From positions 80,470-144,469 of the forward strand of contig JADJLN010000011.1 of assembly GCA_016710115.1 (NCBI GenBank): DNA of 64,000 nucleotides, given 5' to 3'. Numbering within the stretch: the stretch's first letter is position 1; each line of letters opens with the position of its first letter. This document shows positions 27,292-36,872 of the stretch, piece after piece. The position numbers and the translations under genes were made by a program. This DNA is from Saprospiraceae bacterium (lineage in GTDB: Bacteria; Bacteroidota; Bacteroidia; Chitinophagales; Saprospiraceae). The notes under the pieces were generated by a model. That model was not told the origin of the DNA, made no database searches, and worked only from the letters and a program-made list of their open reading frames with translations.

Positions 27292-30045
27292 TTAGATCCG
27301 GACACTAAAATTGACGAAATAGTTCAGCCCAAACGCGTAAAAATACCGGTTTGGGAAACGGTTGACATCGCGAGATTCATCATCAAAGCGTAACTGCTCG
27401 AAGCCGCCGGTGATATAATCCGTATTGTTGAGAACGTTGTTGACACCGACATTGAGATAGAGGAATACATCCTTGACTTTCCAGGATTTGCCCCCGAATA
27501 CATTGAGCATAAATCCAGCCGGTAGTTCCTCCTGATCCAGGATAGCGTGCCATTGGTCTGAATCCGGAGTGACCCCATCCACAGCTGCGGCTGTCCGCCG
27601 ATCCGGGGAAAAATCAAGGAAGGCCTTCCTGAAATAATTGAGTTGAATATTGGCAAACCAGAACTTCCGGGAATTGTACGTCACACCCAGTGAGAACGCC
27701 TCCTGGGGCATGCCATCCATGTGGAAGTTTTTCAAATAGACCGTACGGTCCTGATAGATGTATTCCCCGGTATTGTCCTGAACCACAGAAGCCAATGCCC
27801 GATCGGTATAATAATACTGACCAAGTGCGGCAGCCCCATTGATGACCACGGCTGGTGTGACCTTCCATTCCGCTCCCCATTCTGTGCCGATATGTCGGCG
27901 ATTCAATCCACTCAGGATGTAATTGCCAAATGTGTTTTCGAGATCATTAAAAAAGGTAATGACGTCGGTCTGGTCATGGATCTCGGTGATATATCCGGTA
28001 GCCCGGAATTTGAATGATGGAGCCTGCAACCGGTAATTCAACTCGCCACTATAGACTTTTTCAGTGGGGATATCCGGCACGACCTGATCCCGGGTTCGGG
28101 GCGAGATGAACGCATTGGTAAAGTCGGGTGCATTCGCTGCGGCAAAGACATTTCCGCTGATATAGTTTCGGCCATCAAGCTTATAGGTCAACCCGCCTTT
28201 CCCTGACCAGGTGAGAAAGTCAAGGACATCTGATTTGCCTTTAGAATTTTCCGGGAAGCGCCCATTTCGCGTATTGCCCTGACGATAAAAGCTGGTCATG
28301 CCCATTTCAGCACCCAGGAACCCATCCCATTTCCGGCCCGACATATTGACCTGAGCCCATCCCTGATAATTCTGTGATCTGATCTGATAGTCATAGCCAA
28401 AACGATCACCCTCCCGCACCAGGTGATTGGGCAGATCGAGGTCATTCTGAAGCACTTCCGAGTTATTGGGAAAGTCAAATTCCGCAAATCGATCTATGTC
28501 CAGCCAGAAGTCACCACCCAGTAGATCCAGAACCGATTTGAAATAGTCCGTTTGCAATTGCTGACCCTGCAAACCTGCACTGATCAGGTGACGGTTTTGC
28601 AGACTCTTCATGTAAACAACCCTGCCCTGAAGGGTTCGTGCATCACTGCGATATTCCTGAACCATGTATTTGGAACGCAAACCGGTGACTGAATTGCCGG
28701 GAATGCCATCTACATCGTTGACCGTAGTTCCACTGTTATAATTGGTCTGGTACATATAGTTCCAATCGACCTGACGCAGATCTTCATTGTTGGTCAGCGC
28801 ATCTTTTACCTGGGCCGCTGATTCCGGATCATCCATGCTACTCGGCCACCGGCGATAATATTCCGGGCGGGGATCGCGAGCATCCGCCCATTCGAGCGCG
28901 CTGCTGCCATACCGCCCATCCTGCCAGGAAAACGAAGCCATCAGCTGGCTCGCATGATCCATTTGCCAGTCATACCGAAGAATGGCTATCGGCTGATGAG
29001 CATCCAGCACCCGACTGTTGCGAACCTCTCCTTCCTGACGACCCCAGTAGGGATTGTAATAGTGTGATCCGGCGATCTCATACTGTTCCTTTGTATTGGC
29101 AATTGATTTACCCCGATTGACAGGTGCGCCGAGTACAGTCAGATTGAGAAGGTGGTTTTTGGCAATCCGTTTGTCTACAGACAGAAAATAAGACCAACCG
29201 TCGAAGTGGGTTCCGGGAATGTACCCCTCCTGTCCCCATCGTCTTGACCCGGAAACAGAGATGGCCCAGTCATTCTTCAACCAACCCGTGGAGTAGGTTG
29301 CCATTAATCGATTCCGGTAAGTCCTGTTCGAGGTTGCATAGCCAACCCGAATCTGCTTTCGTTGACGGTGTGCCCGCGTATCGAAGGTGGTAATGCCACC
29401 GATATTGGCCACTGACTCGCCCTGAAAGGAGAGTCCCACCTGATTCTCCTGGGCCCGCATGACATCATTAAGGCCAGCCCATTCACTCCAGAACACATCC
29501 CCGTTGCCCGGATCATTTGCACTCACGCCGTTGAGCAGGACGGTTGTGTATCTGGATTCATATCCACGAATTCGAAACCGTGCAGCAGAAAACTGGAAAG
29601 CCGCTGCATTGATGAACGGATCGCGTGCGGCCTGGAGCAATGCGGAGACATTGCCATCTGCATTTTCGTCGAAATCCGATTCAGTCAATTCGATCACAGG
29701 GATATCCTGGATCAACTCATCATTTGCCGTGCGTGAAGATCCTTTTTGCAGTCGGATATCTCCGAGTTTGAGTGGATCCTCACCGTTTCGGGGAATGCTC
29801 ACCCTGTTCGGTGAATAACCGACCATACTGATAACCAGTTCTCCATCGATATCCGGGTTGATCCGGATATTGAAGGATCCGTCTGCGCGCGTACCAAATG
29901 CCATATCACCGGCAGTCACGACAGCATCAGCAATACCTGCACCGGTCACTTCGTCGACTACCCTGCCCTGAACAGAGATCACCTGAGCTGAGCTATTGAA
30001 ACCGATGAAACAGAATGTGAAAATGATGGTGATGGATCGAAGCAT
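27292..30045 (-). CDS. TonB-dependent receptor, probable nucleic acid-derived ligand
   Basis: A 917-residue outer-membrane receptor: signal peptide MLRSITIIFTFCFIGFNSSA, carboxypeptidase-regulatory-like domain (VQGRVVDEVTGAGIADAVVT), plug (FQFSAARFRIRGYESRYTTV, LLNGVSANDPGNGDVFW, GESVANIGGITTFDTRA) and a large beta-barrel ending YFVNFSVRI. The plug wording belongs to the receptor group regularly found upstream of DUF5689 lipoproteins. The ATG at 30045 is preferred to an upstream start at 30144, as it begins the signal peptide and is 19 bases from a TACCTTAG element. First gene of the receptor-DUF5689-PLD operon. Confidence 0.9.
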   Translation of the reverse strand: MLRSITIIFTFCFIGFNSSAQVISVQGRVVDEVTGAGIADAVVTAGDMAFGTRADGSFNIRINPDIDGELVISMVGYSPNRVSIPRNGEDPLKLGDIRLQKGSSRTANDELIQDIPVIELTESDFDENADGNVSALLQAARDPFINAAAFQFSAARFRIRGYESRYTTVLLNGVSANDPGNGDVFWSEWAGLNDVMRAQENQVGLSFQGESVANIGGITTFDTRAHRQRKQIRVGYATSNRTYRNRLMATYSTGWLKNDWAISVSGSRRWGQEGYIPGTHFDGWSYFLSVDKRIAKNHLLNLTVLGAPVNRGKSIANTKEQYEIAGSHYYNPYWGRQEGEVRNSRVLDAHQPIAILRYDWQMDHASQLMASFSWQDGRYGSSALEWADARDPRPEYYRRWPSSMDDPESAAQVKDALTNNEDLRQVDWNYMYQTNYNSGTTVNDVDGIPGNSVTGLRSKYMVQEYRSDARTLQGRVVYMKSLQNRHLISAGLQGQQLQTDYFKSVLDLLGGDFWLDIDRFAEFDFPNNSEVLQNDLDLPNHLVREGDRFGYDYQIRSQNYQGWAQVNMSGRKWDGFLGAEMGMTSFYRQGNTRNGRFPENSKGKSDVLDFLTWSGKGGLTYKLDGRNYISGNVFAAANAPDFTNAFISPRTRDQVVPDIPTEKVYSGELNYRLQAPSFKFRATGYITEIHDQTDVITFFNDLENTFGNYILSGLNRRHIGTEWGAEWKVTPAVVINGAAALGQYYYTDRALASVVQDNTGEYIYQDRTVYLKNFHMDGMPQEAFSLGVTYNSRKFWFANIQLNYFRKAFLDFSPDRRTAAAVDGVTPDSDQWHAILDQEELPAGFMLNVFGGKSWKVKDVFLYLNVGVNNVLNNTDYITGGFEQLRFDDESRDVNRFPNRYFYAFGLNYFVNFSVRI

Positions 30046-30064
30046 AGTGGAGGTAAAAGAGAAG

Positions 30065-30072
30065 CTAAGGTA
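30065..30072 (-). promoter_or_regulatory. Candidate -7 element of the TonB receptor operon
   Basis: TACCTTAG on the minus strand, the same octamer as before transaldolase, with 19 bases to the ATG. On the other strand a TACTTTTA (30147-30154) lies 4 bases before the EEP nuclease ATG. Confidence 0.45.
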
Positions 30073-30158
30073 CTGCAACAACCTCTTCCCACCAATGCAA
30101 TTCCAAGATTTCACATTCCGGTGATGTTGGACGCCATCACCCATCGTACTTTTATCCC

Positions 30159-31185
30159 ATGAAGCAGATCCTATTCCTCCTTTTCATCAGTTTCGGTACA
30201 TGGTGTTCGGCCCAGCAGTACCAGATCGTTTCCTGTGGCTTTTACAATTTGGAAAACCTCTTTGACACGCTGGACACGCCGAACGTTTCGGACACGGAAT
30301 TTTCGCCGAATGGGACGCGCAAATGGACCCCCGACCGGTACCGGGAAAAACTGGCCAATCTTGCCAGAGTTATCAGCGAGATGGGCACTGAGCTCACTCC
30401 GGATGGCCCCGTATTCCTCGGCGTTGCGGAAGTGGAAAACAGGAGTGTGCTGGAGGATCTGGTCAGAGAACCGGCTATCGCGGCGCGGAATTATCAGATC
30501 GTACATTACGATTCCCCTGATTTTCGGGGGATCGATGTCGCCTTCCTGTACCAACCGTCTTACTTCACCGTGATCGGCAGTCAACCCGTCAATATGGCGC
30601 TGACCAATGCCGACAGTGGTCGGGTCGTAACACGTGACCTGTTGCATGTTCATGGATCGCTGGCAGGCCAGGAGATGCATATCCTGATCAACCACTGGCC
30701 ATCCAGAAGAGGTGGTGAAAAAGCCACCCGTCCCATGCGGAATGCTGCTGCTGCCAGGAACCAGGCCATTTCTGATTCGATCCAGCTGATGAACCCTGAT
30801 GCGGGCATTCTCGTCATGGGTGACTTGAATGATGATCCGGTCAACCCGAGCGTTACACGACATATCAAGGGAAAATCAACCAAAGAGTCTGTGAAACCTG
30901 GTGAATTCTTCAATGCCTGGACTGCCCTGTATAAAAAAGGCATCGGCACCCTGGCTTACCGGGATGCCTGGAGTTTGTTCGACCAGATCCTCGTTTCCGA
31001 ATCACTGCTTTCCAAACAGGAAGATCGGTTCTTTTTACAAGGCAGCCATTTTCAACCCATCCTACCTGATCCAACCCATGGGCCATTATCGGGGCTATCC
31101 GTTCCGTACATTTGATTTTGATGAATACATCAACGGCTACAGTGATCACTTTCCCGTGATGGTGTATCTGGTTCGTCCACGTTGA
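30159..31185 (+). CDS. Secreted endonuclease/exonuclease/phosphatase (EEP) family protein, frameshifted
   Basis: About 341 residues after repair. Signal peptide MKQILFLLFISFGTWCSAQ, then GFYNLENLFDTLDTP (metal-binding Asn/Glu), VFLGVAEVENRSVLEDL (catalytic Glu), ILINHWPSRRGG (His), ILVMGDLNDDP (Asp-Asn) and NGYSDHFPVMVYL (final Asp-His). All active-site motifs of the DNase I-like fold are present. The frame slips at the T5 run 31032-31036; four T would join DRFF to YKAAIFNP and reach the SDHFP end at 31185, otherwise the last catalytic motif is lost. Divergent from the TonB receptor, consistent with a shared extracellular nucleic acid function. Confidence 0.88.
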
Positions 31186-31196
31186 TTCAGCCCGGC

Positions 31197-32486
31197 ATGA
31201 CGTATATTCCGCTCCAGGTCAGTCCCTTGTTCCATGAGATTCTGGATCGGCTGGAGCATAGCACCGACAATCTGTTTATCACTGGTCGGGCGGGAACAGG
31301 CAAATCGACTCTGTTGCGGCTCTTTGCTGCGTCGACCCGGAAAAAAACCGTCATCGTTGCACCGACAGGAGTAGCTGCCTTGCAAGCCGGCGGTCAGACC
31401 ATCCACTCCTTTTTTGGATTCCCACCCCATCTGTTCGGTCAGAACGAGGTAAAAAAAAGTCGATATGCCAAATTGTATCAGCGCATCGACGTGCTGGTGA
31501 TCGACGAGATCTCCATGGTTCGAGCTGATCTTCTAGACCGAATCGATCTGTGCCTGCGGATCAATCGGGGGAATCAACAACCATTTGGCGGTGTCCAGGT
31601 CGTGTTTTTCGGCGATCTCTTTCAATTGCCCCCCGTTGTCACCCGTGACGAAGTGGGCATCCTCCAAAGTTGGGGGTATGAAACGCCCTATTTTTTCTCC
31701 GCGGGCGTGCTCCGCTGGCCCTTCGCATGGCAGAAGATCGAGTTACAGGAGGTGTATCGTCAGCAGGAAAAGCGCTTTCTCCGGTTGTTGGAGGATATTC
31801 GAACCAACGAGGCGGATGAGGACACACTTGCCGAACTGAATGAACGTGTCGATCCGGAAGCGCAACCCGGTTCCTTCAGTCTGATCCTTGCCGCCCGTAA
31901 TTATAAGGTCGACATGATCAATCAAGGTTACCTCGATGCATTGCCCGGACCCGAACTGGTTTATTCTGCTTCAATTACAGGCAAATTCAATGCAAGTGTG
32001 TATCCCACAGATGCCCTGCTTCGACTTCGACACGGTGCCCAGGTCATGTTTATCCGGAATGATCCGGAGGGCGCATTTGTGAATGGCACCCTCGGCGTCA
32101 TTACATCTCTGTCCAGTGATCATGTCACAGTCGCACTCCCCCGTGAAGGCCAGGAACCAAAGGAATTGACTGTGAACCGGATCTCCTGGGAGATCATCCG
32201 ATATGGCCTCCCACCAGATCAACAGGGGGCACTTCTTCGCGAAGTGGTCGGCACGTTTGAACAATTGCCTCTCCGTCTGGCCTGGGCGGTGACCATACAC
32301 AAAAGTCAGGGCCAAACTTTCGACAAGGTCATCCTGGATCTGAGTGGGGGGTTGTTTGAACACGGACAACTCTATGTGGCCCTCTCACGCTGCCGGACCC
32401 TGGAAGGGATCTCCCTGCGACAGGAAATCCGACCCCAGGATATTCGTGTCGATATGCGCGTTGTCGATTTTTACCTGGAGAAATAA
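31197..32486 (+). CDS. Pif1/RecD-like superfamily 1B DNA helicase
   Basis: A 429-residue helicase core: Walker A FITGRAGTGKSTLLR, motif Ia VIVAPTGVAALQAGG, Walker B VLVIDEISMV, motif III VVFFGDLFQLPPV, and C-terminal LAWAVTIHKSQGQTFDKVIL plus GQLYVALSRCRTLEGI (UvrD-C2 motifs V and VI). It uses ATP to unwind DNA 5'-3' in the cytoplasm. The ATG at 31197 lies 11 bases after the EEP stop; an earlier TTG at 31182 would overlap it. Short Pif1-like helicases like this are common in Bacteroidota, sometimes with a C-terminal extra domain missing here. Confidence 0.9.
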   Translation: MTYIPLQVSPLFHEILDRLEHSTDNLFITGRAGTGKSTLLRLFAASTRKKTVIVAPTGVAALQAGGQTIHSFFGFPPHLFGQNEVKKSRYAKLYQRIDVLVIDEISMVRADLLDRIDLCLRINRGNQQPFGGVQVVFFGDLFQLPPVVTRDEVGILQSWGYETPYFFSAGVLRWPFAWQKIELQEVYRQQEKRFLRLLEDIRTNEADEDTLAELNERVDPEAQPGSFSLILAARNYKVDMINQGYLDALPGPELVYSASITGKFNASVYPTDALLRLRHGAQVMFIRNDPEGAFVNGTLGVITSLSSDHVTVALPREGQEPKELTVNRISWEIIRYGLPPDQQGALLREVVGTFEQLPLRLAWAVTIHKSQGQTFDKVILDLSGGLFEHGQLYVALSRCRTLEGISLRQEIRPQDIRVDMRVVDFYLEK

Positions 32487-32568
32487 TACCGTCCGAATGG
32501 AATATTTGCCTTCATGCATGTATTGCCATTCGAAAATCCGCTATTTTTAACCAGAAAAGCAAACAAAC

Positions 32569-32697
32569 ATGTCTAAGCGAAAAGCACGAATTGCGGTGAA
32601 AGATCAGCGCGACTTTAAGAAGTTCACCACTACACTGGTGATCATTACCCTCATCCTGGTGGCTCTGGTTTACTTTTTCTTCCTCCGCGAATTGTAA
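32569..32697 (+). CDS. Small single-span membrane protein, 42 residues
   Basis: MSKRKARIAVKDQRDFKKF is a basic cytoplasmic head, followed by one membrane helix (VIITLILVALVYFFF) and LREL. The gene is too short for usual ORF calls, but the charge pattern and in-frame hydrophobic helix look real. It follows the helicase by 82 bases; a TTTTTAACC and AGAAAAGC stretch is upstream, with no strong Shine-Dalgarno, which is normal for the phylum. Confidence 0.6.
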   Translation: MSKRKARIAVKDQRDFKKFTTTLVIITLILVALVYFFFLREL

Positions 32698-32724
32698 CCC
32701 CAAATCCAGGCCGATGCCGCTCCG

Positions 32725-34057
32725 CTATTCGATCATGATCGATTGGGGTCTGGCCATCACATTGTTTTGAAAAGCAATCACCGTATAGAATCCTGTCGGT
32801 AATCCATTCAGGTCCACATTGTGTGAGACAGGAGACATCAGTTCCTTCTGAAGAACGGGGAGCCCGAATGCATTTACCACCCGAAGAAAGATCTCCTGAT
32901 CTGACTGAAACCCGTACAGATCAATGGTGACCTGTCCATGTGCGGGATTCGGATAGACACGTAATCCTGGACCTTGGATAGATGGATCGTATATCGATAC
33001 CGGCCCTCCCAGGTCAGTACAGCTCGCTGTATTGTTCACATCATTACTCGACGCACTCTCACAGGTTCCGCACAAGATGCTTTTGAGGAAACAGCTCGCC
33101 CGGGAAATGATGGTTGCACTCGGATAGGAACAATGGCTCAGACTGTTCAACCTCAGATTCATTTCAGAACAATTGCCATTATCCAGGGATGACATATTCA
33201 TTTCTTTGGTCCCATGTGCCAGAAAAATCCTGGCAGTTGAGACAACCAAGGGCATAGCCGTATCCTGCAGGCACAATACAATCCCCGTCATCATGAAAAC
33301 TGATCATGGGCATTGGCAATCCCGCTTCAAAAATATCCAGGTTCATGACGGCCCCGCAATTGTTGATCACCCCCTGGATGGTGTATTCGGCCTGGATCTC
33401 ATTCACACTGGAATCCAGAGCACCGACTGCAGGAACACAATCCGGACAAAAGATATCAGCCTGCTCCTGGTCGAGAAAGGCTGCATGGATAGCCGCCACA
33501 CTGCCTGCACTTGTCCCCCCGACAAACACGTGTTCAGGATCAATGCCGTAATTCCCTGCCTGGGATGCGACAAACCGCAAGGCCGCTCGGGTGTCCTGGA
33601 CAGACCGGTAGGCTGCTACCTTCAATTTATCTGCTTGTGAACCACAGAAGAAACAGATCAACAAGCCCGAATTGGGGTCACAGTCCCAGCCCAACCGATA
33701 ACTCATGGTTGCCGCAACATACCCTCGCCGGGCATATTCCATGCAGAGAAGCTGCATGTCTTCCCGCTGCCCTCCATAAAATGCACCGCCATGGATCAAC
33801 ATGATGAACGGCCGCTGGGCCAGTGGATCAACCGCTGGATCCGGCATATAAATGTCCATCTTCAAGGTGTCTACAACAGTCGAAGGCCACCGCATCGCTG
33901 CACCGTAGGTGATATCCTTCAATTCCAGGATCTCATTTGCCGTGAAATAAGGAGTCTCCGCAAATCGGCCCTGAATGCAATAGGGGCCATCCTGGGAAAA
34001 GAGCTGAGATGTAGCAAACAGCGAGAGAAAGAGGAAAAATGTTCGAATAGATCGCAT
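32725..34057 (-). CDS. Secreted alpha/beta-hydrolase (carboxylesterase-like) with type IX sorting domain, frameshifted
   Basis: About 444 residues after repair. Signal peptide to LFSQ, then MLIHGGAFYGGQ (oxyanion HGGAF), GGTSAGSVAAIHAAF (nucleophile G-T-S-A-G), HDDGDCIVPAGYG (acid region) of the esterase/lipase family, and a C-terminal tail LRVYPNPAHGQVTIDLYGF to ARPQSIMIE, a type A sorting domain (YPNP motif). The first frame ends at 33179 and the sorting tail is in the next; one extra base in the GGG on the coding strand (33211-33213) accounts for it. The cysteine-rich loop ICFFCGSQ and CPDCVP suggests disulfides. Substrate unknown. Confidence 0.85.
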
Positions 34058-34149
34058 ACAGACTGTTGTTTTTTAATTTGGATCCTTACCCTATTCGTCC
34101 AGGAAGCCCTTGTCCGGGTCTGTTCAAATGGGTATTGAATAACCTAAAA

Positions 34150-35505
34150 TTAATAATCCCCGTGAATTGCAAAGGAAGGGTTTCGATTGACCCACCTACC
34201 ATTGGTGAAATCAGGGATCGGTTGGGGAGCAGAACCCTGGCTGATCGACATTTCACTGAGCGGTGTGATCACCATCCAGGCTGCTGCATCATATACATCA
34301 ATGGGAGGGTGTTCATGGCGCCGGGCATGTTCAACAAAACTGTTGATCAGAAACCAATCCATCCCACCATGACCGGCACCTGTTGCTTTCTCTGCATGTG
34401 CTTTCCAGAACGGATGGTCGTATCGTTCTAACCAGGCCCCCGCCGATTCCCACCGATGTGACTCGGTCTTTCCTTCAATATGCAGGGACTGATTGATATC
34501 CATCCACAATCCGGCTGTACCCTGTACCCGGAACCCGAGTGAATAGGGCCTTGGCAGTGACGTATCATGTTGGAGAAGAATGCTCTGGCCTTGCTGACAA
34601 TGGATCATCGTGGTCACTACATCACCCAACGCGAACCGGACATTTGCATTGGGATGACTTGCGCCACCCTGAGGATGCTTGACGATGTAGTCATGTAACC
34701 CTCTTGCCTGCGTTGACATCGCCGTCAGATGTGTCATCCTGTTTCCCCGGTTGATATTCGCCATCATGGCTACGGGACCAAGGCCATGCGTAGGATAGAG
34801 TTCGCCGTTGCGGTGTACGGAGTGGATTGTCCGCCATTTCGACTCGGAGTAGCCCTTTTCTCCGAATTCCACACCTCCGCCATAGGGTTGTTTGCCATCA
34901 TTCAATTTGACGGCACGCAAATCGTGTTGATAGCCACCTTGCAAGTGAATCAGATCACCAAACAGGCCCTCCCTGACCATTCTCATAACGGCCATAATAT
35001 CCCTTCGATAACACACGTTCTCCAGAAAGAACAGCTTCCCCCTGCTTCTTTCTTCAGCGTGAACAAGGTCCCAGCATTCCTCTACACTGAAGGCCCCACC
35101 GACCTCGAGACCGACATACAGATTGCGCTCCAAAGCCTGGACGGCCATGGGTACATGCCATTCCCATGGGGTTGAAATGATCACTGCATCCATGTCTTCC
35201 CTGATGAGCATTTCCTGCCAGACCTGGTCAGAACCGGTGTAGATTACCGGATTCGGAGAAGACCCTTTTTTGCATAGATCCAGAGCAGAAGCCAGCATGG
35301 ATGCATCGGGATCACAAAGTGCAACGACCTCACAATCGGCTCGTTTCAGGATTGCATCCAGGTGGTTTTGCCCCCGAAGCCCGGTTCCCAGGAAGCCTAT
35401 CCGCAATCGGTCGATTGGCCGGGTTGATGAAGCTGGATTGGACATGGCCAGGGTCAATCCGGCTCCCGTCAGTGCCGTGTTTCGGACAAATGATCGTCTA
35501 TTCAT
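34150..35505 (-). CDS. GH109-type alpha-N-acetylgalactosaminidase (NAD-dependent Gfo/Idh/MocA fold)
   Basis: A 451-residue protein with a Tat-like leader (MNRRSFVRNTALTGAGLTLA), Rossmann motif RIGFLGTGLRGQNHL, then STPWEWHVPMAVQALE, VGLEVGGAFSVEECWDLV, FFLENVCYRRDIMAVMRMV, VEFGEKGYSESKWRT and the catalytic HSVHRNGELYPTHGLGPVA stretch, ending PDFTNGRW. This is close, block by block, to GH109 alpha-N-acetylgalactosaminidases, which remove terminal alpha-GalNAc through an NAD-assisted elimination mechanism, not to generic oxidoreductases. Periplasmic. It overlaps the sugar kinase by 8 bases and so shares its mRNA. Confidence 0.9.
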   Translation of the reverse strand: MNRRSFVRNTALTGAGLTLAMSNPASSTRPIDRLRIGFLGTGLRGQNHLDAILKRADCEVVALCDPDASMLASALDLCKKGSSPNPVIYTGSDQVWQEMLIREDMDAVIISTPWEWHVPMAVQALERNLYVGLEVGGAFSVEECWDLVHAEERSRGKLFFLENVCYRRDIMAVMRMVREGLFGDLIHLQGGYQHDLRAVKLNDGKQPYGGGVEFGEKGYSESKWRTIHSVHRNGELYPTHGLGPVAMMANINRGNRMTHLTAMSTQARGLHDYIVKHPQGGASHPNANVRFALGDVVTTMIHCQQGQSILLQHDTSLPRPYSLGFRVQGTAGLWMDINQSLHIEGKTESHRWESAGAWLERYDHPFWKAHAEKATGAGHGGMDWFLINSFVEHARRHEHPPIDVYDAAAWMVITPLSEMSISQGSAPQPIPDFTNGRWVNRNPSFAIHGDY

Positions 35506-36691
35506 GTAAGTAATTGTTCAGATGTTCTTCATCCAGAATATGAACCCCCTGGTCCAGACGGACCGGATAGGTTGTAAAATGCAGGTTGTGCAGTTGATAA
35601 TACACATCCTGTACAACTGTCCAGGTTTTTTCGATTCCATCGGGATTTGCGAGAACAAGCACGCTACCTCCAAATCCGGCTCCCATCAGACGTGCGCCAT
35701 AGATGCCCGGGAGATTGGACAATGTATCGACTATCGTATCCAGTTCGGGGCACGATACCTGATACTGATGCCGCAAACCCTGGTGACACTGGTAGAGTAA
35801 TTGGCCCGCCAAAGTCCAGTTGTTCGTTGTGAAAGCCTCGACCATTTGATGTACGCGCGCATTTTCATCCAGGACAAATCGGGCTTTCTCCACATCGGTA
35901 TGGCTTGCAGACTCTGAAATCCGTCCCAACTGATAATCATCCAGGTCGCGGAGTGATTTGATTGTCAGACCCATAAGTCGACCTTCTTCAACAATACGTT
36001 CGCAGGCTTCCCGGCGTTGGTTGTATGGTGATTCGACGAGGTTGTGGTGCACCCCGCTGTCCAGTATAAACCAGGATGGCCCTTCGGTGGGAAGCTGGAT
36101 CTGTCTGAATACCAGTGTCCGGCAATCCAGCAGTTGAACATGACCGGGGATACTGTTGAGAATGGCGAACTGATCCATGACCCCGCCTCGGACACCTGTT
36201 CTATGTTCACTTTCTCTGGCCAGTTCGATCAGTTTCGAGTTCGGGAGTTGCCAGTTAAACTGATGGTTCATCAAATACACCAGGCCGCAGGTCAGTGCGG
36301 AAGAGGATGACATGCCGGCCCCCATGGGGAGGGTCCCTCCAAACAGGATGTGCAGCCCGGCCAATGGCAGATTGTACGCGCGGGCAGTATGGATGACTGC
36401 AGCTGGAAACCGGGACCAGTGATCCGTAAGTAATGGGCTTCCATCCAGATCCAGAGTGACTTCTTCAGCAAACCGATCAGCCCGAATCCGAATGGCAGGT
36501 TGGTGATCGGGAACTGCTGCAAACAACAAGTGTAGATCAGACGCTCCGGGAAGGACCCAGCCTTCATTGTAGTCGGTGTGTTCGCCAATCATGTTGATCC
36601 GTCCGGGTGCCCGGTAGAGTGTGTGCTGCGGGAAACGTGCACAGAAGGATTGGAATGAGGGGGACAGGTTAGTGAATGGTGATCTGGTCAA
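35498..36691 (-). CDS. galK: Galactokinase-like GHMP sugar kinase
   Basis: A 397-residue cytoplasmic kinase. RAPGRINMIGEHTDYNEG is the galactokinase signature with the sugar-binding GEHTDY, TLPMGAGMSSSSALTCGL the ATP loop, GGVMDQFAILN the catalytic Asp region, and LMGAGFGGSVLVLAN motif 3. Normal galactokinase length. As the next gene in the same operon releases GalNAc, phosphorylation of GalNAc or galactose is equally possible; specificity cannot be read directly. The MFS sugar porter and glycosidases follow on the plus strand beyond dinB. Confidence 0.88.
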   Translation of the reverse strand: MTRSPFTNLSPSFQSFCARFPQHTLYRAPGRINMIGEHTDYNEGWVLPGASDLHLLFAAVPDHQPAIRIRADRFAEEVTLDLDGSPLLTDHWSRFPAAVIHTARAYNLPLAGLHILFGGTLPMGAGMSSSSALTCGLVYLMNHQFNWQLPNSKLIELARESEHRTGVRGGVMDQFAILNSIPGHVQLLDCRTLVFRQIQLPTEGPSWFILDSGVHHNLVESPYNQRREACERIVEEGRLMGLTIKSLRDLDDYQLGRISESASHTDVEKARFVLDENARVHQMVEAFTTNNWTLAGQLLYQCHQGLRHQYQVSCPELDTIVDTLSNLPGIYGARLMGAGFGGSVLVLANPDGIEKTWTVVQDVYYQLHNLHFTTYPVRLDQGVHILDEEHLNNYLHE

Positions 36692-36872
36692 AGGTCATCC
36701 TGGTTATGGAACTGGATAACGGCCTGTGAGAGACATGCCGAACCCCAAAGCTTTGAACATAGAACTTTCTGTATGCTACCCCACCAAGATACAGCTCATC
36801 TTCATTGGTGGAGTTGAATCTTCCACTTTTCAGGATGATCTTGTATACTGATCTGGAAGCATCTCCAATACC

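Noticed and set aside
34150..35505. Generic Gfo/Idh/MocA oxidoreductase
   Set aside because: The whole chain follows GH109 motif order, including the THGLGPVA region, which generic members lack.
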